Below, in pieces: positions 46,433-59,456 of a DNA stretch of 64,000 nt. The position numbers and the translations under genes are program-made. Below the pieces are notes generated by a model, which ran no database searches, was not told the DNA's origin, and saw only the letters and a program-made list of their open reading frames with translations. The stretch is from Artemisia argyi (lineage: Eukaryota; Streptophyta; Magnoliopsida; Asterales; Asteraceae), in the NCBI GenBank assembly GCA_030686995.1, contig CM060703.1, positions 116,197,361-116,261,360 on the forward strand, read 5' to 3'. Position 1 is the first letter of the stretch; each line of letters starts with the position of its first letter.

Positions 46433-49400
46433 TGTAACACCTAAAACCTGAGAACATGTGAAAAGACCAAAATGCCCCTACAAGTTAAAACTTATATAAA
46501 AGCTTATAAAAGTATCCAAATAAATCCCAAACTACTAACAAGGCATAAGTTATGATCCAAGATATTTTTAACAACTTCATTACATATTTGTACAAGTGGT
46601 AAAATTACTAAAATACCCCCATAATGGCCGATTGTGATAAAACCTAAATTAAGTGATTTAAATTGAGTTAATTTGATATATATATGGAAAATATTGAAGA
46701 TAATCATTAAGAATATTCTCCCAAACCATATTGTCGAAATTTCTGGTCCCTTAACCCTCCCCCACACGGCATTCCTTTTTATTTAGTCAAACCATATCAC
46801 TTTTCACCCAAAAACCCTAAAACCGATTAAATAATACACACACAAATCCCTTTGGCCTCCATTCGACTCACACACACCTCTCAAGCATTTTTCTGTGATT
46901 ATACATTATTCTAAGAAGCCAAGAAAAATCCCATTCGAATTGTGGAAGCCCTATACGATCGTAACATTGTTTTTCTTTTGTCGAGCCCTAAAACAAAGGT
47001 AATTTCGTTGTGCCTAATACGACCTCTATAAAAATGATTTCTTATTTTTTTGATGTCCCTTACATCATATAAGACCCACGAAAATTGGTTTCAAGGTTGG
47101 AAGATCATTGGTGAAGTCGTGGTGATTTTTGGATCGTTTTGGCTCTACGCGTGTGCTATAATTTGTCCAGCCTATTCTAGTCGTCCCAGATCTGGTCTGG
47201 TATTTTTCTCACGTCTCTTACATCATATAAGACCCATATAAAATGCTAAAACCGAACCATGCATGCTCTATGAATTATTTGCGAATTAAACCTTAAAAAC
47301 GTGATAAAATACTAAATAATCATGTACGAATTTTCTGGGTGCAAGACTAAAATTTTCTGAGCTCTATATAATCCATATAACCTGGTAAAAATGCCCATTC
47401 AAATTTACATGGCCTGTAAAAGTCGTGGTGGAATTATTTGTAAAACCGGATTTACAAAAAATAAAGAAAAGAAAGAAAATAAAATAAATACCCTAGTGTA
47501 ATTCGATTAGGGTTAGGGTTTGTTTTAATATTCTGGTCCTTAATGATGAGTTTAAGGTTGTTGGAAATGATGGTGTAATGATTGGGATATATGTTAGGGT
47601 TTTGGCTTATTTTATAAATTAATGATTGAAAAATAATAGTTAAGGGTGTGTTTCGTAATTATTAAAACTTGTGGGATATTTTTGTAATGTCATATAAATC
47701 AGTAGGAATATGGGAAAATATAACTTGAGGGTTCTAAGTGTAAATATTATAAGAAAATGAATTAATTGTATTTAATTGGTGCGATTTGTAATTAATTAAA
47801 GTAGAGGGACTAAAAGTGTAATTTCTGGAAACTTGGGACTGATTTGAGTAATAAAATATATTCAGGGGGTTTTGTGCTAATTTGGTAATTTAATGGCTTA
47901 ATATGTAATCATAGATAATTAAAAGTTGAAATTGTAAATTAAAGGGTTAAATATGTAACTTTGATAACTTGAAGGACTTAAAGTGTAAATTGTGAATACT
48001 TGAAGGTATATTCGTATAACTTGATAAAATAAGGGATCATTATGTAAAATGGATAAGTTAAGGGTTTAAAGTGTAACTTTGAATACTAAAAGGTTTAAAG
48101 TGTAATTTTGGAAATATAAGGGTGTAAAAGGTAAAGTTATGAAAACCCTAAGGACCAAATGTGTAAATATGTTAAAAGATACTTTGATTCCATTAATAAT
48201 GATTCAACTTTCTAATTATGGAAACTTTCTAAAAGTGGAAACTTACTATTTATGGAAACCTGCTAAAAGTGGAAAGTCACTTTAAATGGGAAGTTACTAA
48301 AACTGGAAAGCCGACTAAAATGAGAAATCTGAATTGAATAAGTTATTAATAACAAGCCGACCATTAATTCGTGTAGATTCGCTGAAGAAGGAATTTTGCT
48401 TTCGACCTTTATGTTTCTGTCATGTGTGCACTTGCGGTTTAAGGTACAGATATTCTGACCTTTCTCAAAAGGTTTCTCATGATCTCTTTCATATTCTGAT
48501 CCGTTAGTTCCCGAATTGATGCCATTGCTATGATCCCCTTTACTTGAACTTTCTCTGTTGATCCCACTTGATATGACCCCCGTTATGAAACCATGCTATG
48601 AAAACCTTTTAATTATGCCATGGAAATGTTTTGAGAAGAACCGATTTGAAAAGATGTTTATAAATGATGCTAAATTTCTTTTTAAAAGAAAGGTTATTTA
48701 ACTTTCATGAACCCTATATTTTGAAAGACCATTTTTTTATGAAAACTGTTTTAAAAGATTATTTAAATTGGACTTTTAATAGAAACTTTTGAAACGGACT
48801 TTTGAACTGAACCATGAATTGATTTTTTTGAATATGAACCTTGACCTGATAAACTCTGATTGGACCTTGAATACTAATTCTGATATGAACCCTTTGTTAT
48901 GAAATGCTATTATGAACCTTTGATATGATTCTGAGATACACCTTTGCTATATGACCTTTTGTATGATATGAGACCTGACTCTTAGTTTGATACCCGAGCC
49001 ATTTATGTTTCTCCTACCTATGGAGGTACCATAGGCATGTTTGTGATGCACCACTGGCATGACTCATGTGTGGGTGAGTGATTTCTCACGCCGTCCCTTT
49101 TATGATTATCTGCCGGCTATTATGACTTTGAGTATATGACTTGAGATTGACTTTGAGTAAGGGGCGTATGGATTGCAATCCTAGATATGTATGCTTAGTG
49201 GATTTAACTATGACTTTGAGTTGACTTTGAGGTGATTGGTACTGTGTGCTATACATGCCCTTCACAACTTCTGGGAGCTGATCACTCCACTTTATGATAC
49301 ATGAGGACACCCCTCATATTATCTGGTTGCCTGAGAGGTATCCCCTCTGATTGTGAGATTATGAATTGACGGCTTATGACTTTGAGATTTTGATGTTGAG

Positions 49401-49842
49401 TTATGACTTTGAGTTTTGGGCTCGTGGTGGATGACTATCCTATTCTCTTCATTTCTATTACTCTTATTGCTTATTCCTTATGATATTTCCAAAATGCACT
49501 ATACTTCTGTTCTGTTTCATTATCATTACTTTGTTTATATATCTGTTCACTGAGCTTTTTAAGCTCAGCCGCATTTCCTTTTCCTGCGGCAGGTTTTAGT
49601 AGGAAGCTGGGTTATGGGAAGAGAGTGTGACTGGACTTAGAAGACTATGCTTTGGACTAGAGACGATTAGATGAAGTTTCACTTGTTTAGACATAGTATT
49701 TATTGTTTTGTAACCTTGTACTATCAGATTTTCCATTTGTAAACCCTGAATTTCTTTGGTATGTATAAATCATATGCTTGTGTTTGTTCTGATATGTCAC
49801 TGTAATGTAATACTTCTACCCTTATCGGGTTGGGGTGTTACA
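46433..49842 (+). mobile_element. 5' LTR of element C
   Basis: TGTAACACCTAAAAC...GGGTGTTACA. It holds a degenerate repeat with a period near 29 bp (about 47890-48170) and a cluster of TGACTTTGAG words (about 49125-49410). Short ORFs in it recur in the other LTR and are not genes. Confidence 0.92.
47890..48170 (+). repeat. Degenerate 29-bp-like repeat in the C LTR
   Basis: Successive units of the form AAGGGTTTAAAGTGTAACTT..., each differing in several bases; repeated at 54765-55045. Element B has a related stretch in reverse near 30410-30760. Confidence 0.5.
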
Positions 49843-52800
49843 ATTATGGTATCAGAGCCCAGGCTGCGTTCGTAATACATTTACCCTTGACCTGTGAAGT
49901 TTGGACCCCTAAGTTTCCACTGTAGGCGCTCATAAGACAACCTTTGAAACTTTACCTTAGGATTCCCCATAGGAACCCAAGTTATTACCAGTGAGGAATG
50001 GGTAGACTAAGACATTTATGTAAGTATCATTTGCTTCCGTATCACTCTGATCGTGCCTTTGCTCTTGGATAAGCCTTATAAGGACCCTTGTTTCAGAAGT
50101 TAGAAGTTTTGCAACTTAAGCTTAGTAACCAAGTAAGTTTGGAATACCTCGGAAGGCTACCTGGATACCTTACACATTTAAGTTTCACCTTCAGATTTTG
50201 ATCTCCGCCTCCGATTTGTTTGATAAGCTGTTTGACACCTTTTCGACCACATCGTAGGTCATTCAACCACAATGTGTACGACACATTCTGTAAATTCATT
50301 ACTTATGCTGGGTATGAATGTATCATCCGATACTACTTAACTCTGTATGATCCATTATTACTCCTATGAGAATTTTGGTAATTATGAACCACGAATATGA
50401 GAATTTTGTTTCCTCTCTTTGAATGATGAACCTTGTTCTGCCAACCGTTTCCTTTGGAAGGGTATGATGTAAATACTATCTCTATATGGATTTGTTAACT
50501 AAGCATGATGATGCTGATAACTGAGATTCTGTACCTCTCACAATTGACGATTATACGATATTCGTATTACCAATGATACACATCCTACCTGCTACTTATG
50601 CTAAGAAGCTAAACGAAATTCCCACACATTGAACTGTTCGTTTATCCATCCCAACATTTTTGTTGAACCATGTACTAGACTCTGATATATGAACTATCTG
50701 TATGATTTGACGACTGTATTCACTCTATGAATTCTTTGACTTTGAGATGTCTGATTGTACGGTCTTTTGGACTGAATGACTATTCGTGAAGATACCATAG
50801 ACTACCATATCTGAAATGTGACCTTAAAAATCTACTTCACTCTATTTCATTATGATGACTCTCTACATCTGCTAAAATTTCTACCACTATGGAAAACCCC
50901 AAACCCGAACTCATGTGATTATCAAGTTTTTCCTGAAAACCATTATTATCAACCCTTAGAAAGTTCTGCTATTAGGAAATATTTTGTCATACGAAGATTT
51001 TCCGGTATTCTCTGATGAACTTTTTGGTACTCCTTCCTGCTTAGGAAGTGGAGTGGGCATTGAACTGATCTCAGTTGCAGAAACCATGGTGCTATAGAAG
51101 TTGAGTGTTTGAAGAAGCCGATGGAATATGATTTTTGTTAACCTTGGTGATTCTCTTTAGATGCTCTTGTTTGTTTATGAAGAAGAACGAGAGAAGTATG
51201 CGATGACGTATCGACTATCGTGAACTTAAATGTACCACTATCAGCAATCATTATCTGTTTCCGCGTATCAATGATTAATTTGTTTTTCCTTTGAACCCCG
51301 CATTTGATTGCATCATTTTAGATTTGAAGGCTGAAGAAGCAACCACAAAAACTTCTAAGAAGGGGGTTAACTAACCGAGAGTAACCTTTGGGAAGTATTT
51401 CAGTTCCTGAAGAAGAAAGAAGGCGATGTGAAAATTCCCTGAGATGATTTCTGAAGTTGCCTTTGCACTCGTTACCACATTTGTGAGTTTGAATGATGCC
51501 AATGGTGTTGGCTAGAATAATCATGTTTTCGCGTGTTTTGGACAAATTGTCATAGTATGACATTGTGTTGTGTCCTAAAACGAAAAAAGGAACATAGAGA
51601 TTATTGGTGAGATGACCCTTTGTTCTGGAAGAAAATTTTGATTGACGTTCAGAAAGCATAGTAGACAACCCTACCCTATATAATGTAAAGACAGAGCTTT
51701 CACAAGAAGGACCAAGATTGAAGACCGTTATCGGAGTTTGAAACCTGGTGGAAGAGTAGTAGAAGATGGTTGCGATAAGCATTATCATGGAAGAAGCATA
51801 CAAGAAGAAGAGAGGAACTGGGATAGTGCTCAATCATACATCATGCAACACGTGAAGATTTCAGTTTGGGGATCAAGACAACCAGACCAAAGAAGACGAA
51901 CCATTCAACACACAACCTGGAGTCGAAAACAACAGCATGTACCTTAAGACCTGGAGCTATGTTAGAAGACCTGTCAAAGACACGCAGTCTTGTTTCTCTA
52001 TTCATTTTAGTTGTACTAAGATGAATTTAGAGCATAAGCAGACCTGCGGATGGAGGAATCCACAGTGATTGCGTCAGAGACCGCTGTTACGATGCCACAC
52101 TACCAAGAGGAGCTGCTGAAGACCGGAGGAACCAGACTCGAGTTTTAAATTCTTTTAATCATGAGGCAAGATGGACAAGAGTAAACAGACTACCCCAACT
52201 TGGAAGAAATTTTGAAATTTGTATTTGAGTGGACGGAGTTTGAAGCAAACATTGTGTTTAGACGAGATGATTCTGTAAAGGATTGACGCTATTGATGACG
52301 TACCTTAATTTTGAATGACATTCTCGGATTTCCGTTACTCTTCGAGTAATTTCGTTCTCTTAGTTATGTTGTTTGTTTCTGATGATCTTTGAGACTGTAG
52401 AAGTACTAGGTGGATTAAGATAGGTGGTTTTGACTCACGACTTGAGATAAAGTATGACCAGCATGAGGGCATATGTATATGATGCCAGTATTATGACGTC
52501 TGGCCAGCGTGATAATACTTACATCATATAACGTGCACTTATGGTGGGCATATGATATTTTAAGAAGTGCCTTAGAAGCTTTAGAATTCTGGCATCTGAT
52601 CAAGATCATCTGAGTTTAGTGAGACTTTAGGTTCGTTCTACCTATACGTTTGATATGCTGTCCTTGTTATACGATTCGATACGTTTGAACTCTCGGCACG
52701 TGTTTTGCTGATCTTTGCAATTTCTGATAAGAATCTTAGGTTCCATTATGAAATTTCTGCCGTTGACGATATCTAACGATATGCTTTCTGTCCGTATACG

Positions 52801-53307
52801 TTTCACATTCGTTGAAGTTGTTCATTATGATCTGCTATGAGTAAAACATCTGATTATGGACTTTGAGGAAACGAGAACTGTTTGTTTATGAGAATACTTT
52901 TGGAAGGTTATCTAAAAGCCGAGACTATCTGAGAAGCTGAAGAGTTAAACCTTAAATCACCCCATGTTTGCCACAATTCAATGTATTCTCCTCTGATTCG
53001 CCCTATCAATTCGATGAAAATCCTATGTATTTTCATACCTCTTCCTGGAGAATTCGTTTATCATCCGTTATGTTTTGTACATTATCCTTTTGATTCAAAT
53101 TCCGTATGATATGCCTTTCCGAGAAATCTGAAACTATTTCAACCATAATTACGAGTCATGAGAAACTATTTGGTCTGAAGATCTTTTGGAAGAACCTCCC
53201 CGAGCGTAAGAATGGTTGTGACGACTTTTGCGGTTTGCTACGACTTCGTCTAACTTTGCGACTTCAAATTTCGAGGACGAAATTTTTTCTTTTAGAGGGG
53301 AAGAAGT
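49843..53307 (+). other. Internal region of element C with fossil pol
   Basis: PBS at 49847-49860 (TGGTATCAGAGCCC). Reading 51192-51280 gives RSMR, a TGA stop, then RIDYREL...TTISNHYLFPRIND, a recognisable Ty3 RT core. The same stop is in B. Before the PPT is AAATTTCGAGGACGAAATTT (53266-53285). No frame is open over a useful length. Confidence 0.75.
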
Positions 53308-56300
53308 TGTAACACCTAAAATCTGAGAACATGTGAAAAGACCAAAATGCCCCTACAAGTTAAAACTTATATAAAAGCTTATAAAAGTATCCAAATAAAT
53401 CCCAAACTACTAACAAGGCATAAGTTATGATCCAAGATATTTTTAACAACTTCATTACATATTTGTACAAGTGGTAAAATTACTAAAATACCCCCATAAT
53501 GGCCGATTGTGATAAAACCTAAATTAAGTGATTTAAATTGAGTTAATTTGATATATATATGGAAAATATTGAAGATAATCATTAAGAATATTCTCCCAAA
53601 CCATATTGTCGAAATTTCTGGTCCCTTAACCCTCCCCCACACGGCATTCCTTTTTATTTAGTCAAACCATATCACTTTTCACCCAAAAACCCTAAAACCG
53701 ATTAAATAATACACACACAAATCCCTTTGGCCTCCATTCGACTCACACACACCTCTCAAGCATTTTTCTGTGATTATACATTATTCTAAGAAGCCAAGAA
53801 AAATCCCATTCGAATTGTGGAAGCCCTATACGATCGTAACATTGTTTTTCTTTTGTCGAGCCCTAAAACAAAGGTAATTTCGTTGTGCCTAATACGACCT
53901 CTATAAAAATGATTTCTTATTTTTCTGATGTCCCTTACATCATATAAGACCCACGAAAATTGGTTTCAAGGTTGGAAGATCATTGGTGAAGTCGTGGTGA
54001 TTTTTGGATCGTTTTGGCTCTACGCGTGTGCTATAATTTGTCCAGCCTATTCTAGTCGTCCCAGATCTGGTCTGGTATTTTTCTCACGTCTCTTACATCA
54101 TATAAGACCCATATAAAATGCTAAAACCGAACCATGCATGCTCTATGAATTATTTGCGAATTAAACCTTAAAAACGTGATAAAATACTAAATAATCATGT
54201 ACGAATTTTCTGGGTGCAAGACTAAAATTTTCTGAGCTCTATATAATCCATATAACCTGGTAAAAATGCCCATTCAAATTTACATGGCCTGTAAAAGTCG
54301 TGGTGGAATTATTTGTAAAACCGGATTTACGAAAAATAAAGAAAAGAAAGAAAATAAAATAAATACCCTAGTGTAATTCGATTAGGGTTAGGGTTTGTTT
54401 TAATATTCTGGTCCTTAATGATGAGTTTAAGGTTGTTGGAAATGATGGTGTAATGATTGGGATATATGTTAGGGTTTTGGCTTATTTTATAAATTAATGA
54501 TTGAAAAATAATAGTTAAGGGTGTGTTTCGTAATTATTAAAACTTGTGGGATATTTTTGTAATGTCATATAAATCAGTAGGAATATGGGAAAATATAACT
54601 TGAGGGTTCTAAGTGTAAATATTATAAGAAAATGAATTAATTGTATTTAATTGGTGCGATTTGTAATTAATTAAAGTAGAGGGACTAAAAGTGTAATTTC
54701 TGGAAACTTGGGACTGATTTGAGTAATAAAATATATTCAGGGGGTTTTGTGCTAATTTGGTAATTTAATGGCTTAATATGTAATCATAGATAATTAAAAG
54801 TTGAAATTGTAAATTAAAGGGTTAAATATGTAACTTTGATAACTTGAAGGACTTAAAGTGTAAATTGTGAATACTTGAAGGTATATTCGTATAACTTGAT
54901 AAAATAAGGGATCATTATGTAAAATGGATAAGTTAAGGGTTTAAAGTGTAACTTTGAATACTAAAAGGTTTAAAGTGTAATTTTGGAAATATAAGGGTGT
55001 AAAAGGTAAAGTTATGAAAACCCTAAGGACCAAATGTGTAAATATGTTAAAAGATACTTTGATTCCATTAATAATGATTCAACTTTCTAATTATGGAAAC
55101 TTTCTAAAAGTGGAAACTTACTATTTATGGAAACCTGCTAAAAGTGGAAAGTCACTTTAAATGGGAAGTTACTAAAACTGGAAAGCCGACTAAAATGAGA
55201 AATCTGAATTGAATAAGTTATTAATAACAAGCCGACCATTAATTCGTGTAGATTCGCTGAAGAAGGAATTTTGCTTTCGACCTTTATGTTTCTGTCATGT
55301 GTGCACTTGCGGTTTAAGGTACAGATATTCTGACCTTTCTCAAAAGGTTTCTCATGATCTCTTTCATATTCTGATCCGTTAGTTCCCGAATTGATGCCAT
55401 TGCTATGATCCCCTTTACTTGAACTTTCTCTGTTGATCCCACTTGATATGACCCCCGTTATGAAACCATGCTATGAAAACCTTTTAATTATGCCATGGAA
55501 ATGTTTTGAGAAGAACCGATTTGAAAAGATGTTTATAAATGATGCTAAATTTCTTTTTAAAAGAAAGGTTATTTAACTTTCATGAACCCTATATTTTGAA
55601 AGACCATTTTTTTATGAAAACTGTTTTAAAAGATTATTTAAATTGGACTTTTAATAGAAACTTTTGAAACGGACTTTTGAACTGAACCATGAATTGATTT
55701 TTTTGAATATGAACCTTGACCTGATAAACTCTGATTGGACCTTGAATACTAATTCTGATATGAACCCTTTGTTATGAAATGCTATTATGAACCTTTGATA
55801 TGATTCTGAGATACACCTTTGCTATATGACCTTTTGTATGATATGAGACCTGACTCTTAGTTTGATACCCGAGCCATTTATGTTTCTCCTACCTATGGAG
55901 GTACCATAGGCATGTCTGTGATGCACCACTGGCATGACTCATGTGTGGGTGAGTGATTTCTCACGCCGTCCCTTTTATGATTATCTGCCGGCTATTATGA
56001 CTTTGAGTATATGACTTGAGATTGACTTTGAGTAAGGGGCGTATGGATTGCAATCCTAGATATGTATGCTTAGTGGATTTAACTATGACTTTGAGTTGAC
56101 TTTGAGGTGATTGGTACTGTGTGCTATACATGCCCTTCACAACTTCTGGGAGCTGATCACTCCACTTTATGATACATGAGGACACCCCTCATATTATCTG
56201 GTTGCCTGAGAGGTATCCCCTCTGATTGTGAGATTATGAATTGACGGCTTATGACTTTGAGATTTTGATGTTGAGTTATGACTTTGAGTTTTGGGCTCGT

Positions 56301-56717
56301 GGTGGATGACTATCCTATTCTCTTCATTTCTATTACTCTTATTGCTTATTCCTTATGATATTTCCAAAATGCACTATACTTCTGTTCTGTTTCATTATCA
56401 TTACTTTGTTTATATATCTGTTCACTGAGCTTTTTAAGCTCAGCCGCATTTCCTTTTCCTGCGGCAGGTTTTAGTAGGAAGCTGGGTTATGGGAAGAGAG
56501 TGTGACTGGACTTAGAAGACTATGCTTTGGACTAGAGACGATTAGATGAAGTTTCACTTGTTTAGACATAGTATTTATTGTTTTGTAACCTTGTACTATC
56601 AGATTTTCCATTTGTAAACCCTGAATTTCTTTGGTATGTATAAATCATATGCTTGTGTTTGTTCTGATATGTCACTGTAATGTAATACTTCTACCCTTAT
56701 CGGGTTGGGGTGTTACA
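53308..56717 (+). mobile_element. 3' LTR of element C
   Basis: 3,410 bp, offset 6,875 bp from the 5' copy, three substitutions noticed. The PPT AGAGGGGAAGAAG directly precedes it. Confidence 0.92.
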
Positions 56718-56722
56718 ACACT

Positions 56723-57142
56723 ACACATCATCTGCCTAGCCATCACCTCAATTTCTCCATGCGACACACCAATCCCATACACGCAACTTTTTTTCAAGTT
56801 GACCCTCAAACCAGATACTTCTTCAAAGCATTTTAATATACACATCAAGACTTGAGCATTTTCTTCGCTCCATTCAACAAAAAATATAGTATCGTCGACC
56901 GTACTGTAAATGCGACACATTAATATTATCATTACCCCACAGATATTCCTTTAAACAACCCTTTATCGACCACCTCACTAACCATGGCATTCAACCCTTC
57001 CGCCGCCATGATGAACAAAAATGGTGTTAAAGGATCTCCTTGTCGTATACCGCGTTCCAGACGAAATTCCTCTATAGGAGATCCATTTACTAGAATAGAC
57101 ATAGTTGCGGATCTCAAACATGCTTCCATCCATGTGCACCAT
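56723..57142 (-). pseudogene. LINE (L1-type) reverse transcriptase fragment
   Basis: The sense reading holds ACLRSATMSILVNGSP, RGIRQGDPLTPFLFIMAAEGL and SGLRVNLKKSCVYGIGVS, typical of plant L1 RT. The expected catalytic region around ADDT is disturbed (VDDTIFF). It is separated from its continuation (46427 downward) by element C, and its 5' side is replaced by the LTR of element G at 57143. Frameshifts and stops make it non-functional. Confidence 0.8.
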
Positions 57143-58537
57143 TGATACGTGGGAATTGCGCCCTCGCAACAGGTTTTACCTCTCAAGGGATCTTGAGAAG
57201 CTTACAACCCCCACCAGGCAGTGTACCTGATCGTTGTAGTATAGTATTGGTCGTTCAACTCAGGAATAGTGTCGCTAGTATTAGAAAGCCTACTAAACTA
57301 GGTCTAGAGGTGAGGGATGATTCTTTTTGTATTTTTTTATATTTTATGAAAGCAAGTAAAATCTCAGGTTTTGAAGGAGTGGGTGGAATTAGTTGCTAGC
57401 CAACTAACCCAATTAACTAAAGATGTAATCAAAATAAAATAAAAGAAATGAAAATTAAACTAATTTACTAATGTGGTGGAAACAATAATGAGGAAAGTTG
57501 TGTTTACTTAGATTTCATTACTCCCTAGATATCTTTTACCGGTTGATTACCTTGTTACAATTGCATGGATAACGGGTTATATTCCTTAATACCAGTCGTA
57601 GGGCCGTGTACAATATTCCCTAACTCAATAAGACCCTACTTCACTCCTATGTCGAGTCGTTAAAAGCTCCTAACATGGGATCATTATAATTCACTTATGC
57701 ATTAAATACAACCAAAAATCGTAGTACACCTCCGATCATGTTTCTTAAGACGTTCAAGCAAGTTACCAATGGAAGTATGCCAGTATTCTTAAGCCTAACA
57801 TCGAATACAATCATCCGTAACAATTATAAACAAACAATCAACCCATAATCAACATCTAGGTTTCACTACATCTAAGCAAACAAAATAAAAGCCTAGTCTA
57901 ACATGTTAAAAGAAAGATACACATAAGATAGAATCAAACAATACATAGACATATTGAATAATTATTGAAGTACTTATCTTTATTCAAACATGGAAGAAAG
58001 AAGGGTTTGAAACCCCTTCAAGATGCAGGAAATTCGACCTAGGGTTTTTACAAAACTTGTTCCACAAAAGTTCCACACTTTACAATGAAAAATTGGAAAA
58101 GTATATAAAGACTATGCATCCTGACGGCGTCATGTATTAGCCTCTGACGCCGTCAACTCGCCGTCATGTAGAAATAAGCTCTGGGCCGTCACATGTATTT
58201 AGACCCTGACGGCCTAGGTGACGCCGTCAGGCCAATAACATAGAATACACTCTGGGCCGTTACGTATTAATTTCCACGTCCACCTCTTTTGTCACTCTTG
58301 ACGCCGTCACGTGTTGAAGCTTGACGTCGTCAGGTACTGTTCCAGCAAGGAATTTTGAGACTTTACCGTTTTCTTCACTTTTATGCTCCAAAAAAGTCCA
58401 AAATGCTTCCTTTTCCAGATTTCTCCTCAAAAGTACCTAAAATGACAAAAGGAACAATTTAGGGCAATAATTGATCAAATAATCTCGAATTTGGGCTTAA
58501 ATGACCCCTTAAAAGTGGTACACTTTTCGCCTCATCA
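57143..58537 (-). mobile_element. 3' LTR of element G
   Basis: On plus it begins TGATACGTGGG and ends CGCCTCATCA; 1,395 bp, reverse-complement homologous to 15339-16758. The TATA-like box TTTATATAC (minus) at 58101-58110 is followed upstream in sense by TGACGGCGTCA-type sites (58122-58332). Confidence 0.85.
58101..58332 (-). promoter_or_regulatory. TGACGGCGTCA palindrome array in the G LTR
   Basis: Exact or degenerate sites start near 58122, 58145, 58156, 58181, 58207, 58219, 58252, 58299 and 58322; the gaps are roughly 11-12, 23-26, 33 and 47 bp. The array starts 12 bp from the TATA-like box, as in element A. Confidence 0.6.
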
Positions 58538-59456
58538 AATACCCTTACACTTGAGATTTGTTTGTCCTCAAGCAAATGCGCTTTTATTCTAATCAAAATA
58601 CAAGTTAGGGGTCATTTAACACTAATATAAAAGTAATTACAACAAATAATCGTTTCACTAAAAACCAAAAACAAGCACGGAGGTCATACACTAGCACCTC
58701 ACAAATATTGTTTAGATACTCACATATCTCGGGTGTAATAAAGTATATATCACATTATGGAAATGGAAAACATCTCTCACTACCTGTCATAGCAAATAGA
58801 TTACCATAGGCTTAGGAAAGGATCAAACCTCCACCACTTGGCGTATGCACCTAGGATAAACTATCAAAGAGGTCTTTTGAAGGGTTATAACGTTAGGTGT
58901 AAGGATATGGAAAACACGGTTTTGTTGGATAAAGGCAATATTTACTGGTGGCGAGTTAATCATCTTGGTTAATTACATGTACAATATGGCGTTGCTAAGC
59001 CAAGACTCGACTCGACTTAAGCTAATAAATCAAAAATAACAAAAACATAAAACAAACATAGAATGAAACGGGAAGGTAGTCCATATGTTTTTCTCTTTTC
59101 TTTTTCTATTTTTTTCTTTTTTTTTCGATTTTTTTTCATCCACTTTTACCCTACCATCCAAAATAATACATCATAGGGAATGTACATTCCCCTTACACTT
59201 GAATTTTTACATACTTTACAATAAACTACTCTAATAACTCGAATCAAAATAATCAAAACACTTGGAGTACTTTTTAAGTTTAATGCTCCTATGGGGGTAA
59301 TAATTTGATGTTCTTCCCCATTACTCCATAACACAAGTACTTTACCCATGAGTCCCAATCATCCCAAAACAATATGTACAAGATATGACTCGACTTAGAA
59401 ACCATGTAATCAAGTAGATAATTAAGTAAGGGTTTAAACAAATAACAATAATGCAC

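Larger units (their letters stand above)
46433..56717 (+). mobile_element. Element C: LTR retrotransposon with 3.4-kb LTRs, same family as B
   Basis: Two 3,410-bp LTRs (46433-49842, 53308-56717), a perfect 5-bp target duplication ACACT (46428-46432, 56718-56722), PBS 49847-49860 and PPT 53294-53306. I saw only three substitutions between the LTRs (47050/53925, 47456/54331, 49041/55916), so the insertion is young. The internal region has no intact ORF but holds a fossil RT at about 51192-51280. It is homologous to B in LTR ends, PBS, PPT and fossil pol but clearly diverged from it. Confidence 0.92.
57143..59456 (-). mobile_element. Element G: 3' part of an A-family element
   Basis: In sense (minus): a non-coding 3' region (about 59456-58538) homologous to A around 14360-15338, the PPT, and a 3' LTR (58537-57143). 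Gag and the 5' LTR are missing; the left LTR end abuts LINE sequence, so G inserted into the LINE and later lost its 5' part, or was cut at 59456. Confidence 0.8.

Noticed and set aside
47505..47522. Telomere-like TTAGGGTTAGGGTTT as an interstitial telomere
   Set aside because: Only about two units, repeated only because it is in both LTRs of C.
49086..49310. ORF of 74 codons in the C LTR
   Set aside because: Duplicated in the other LTR at 55961 and composed of degenerate word repeats.
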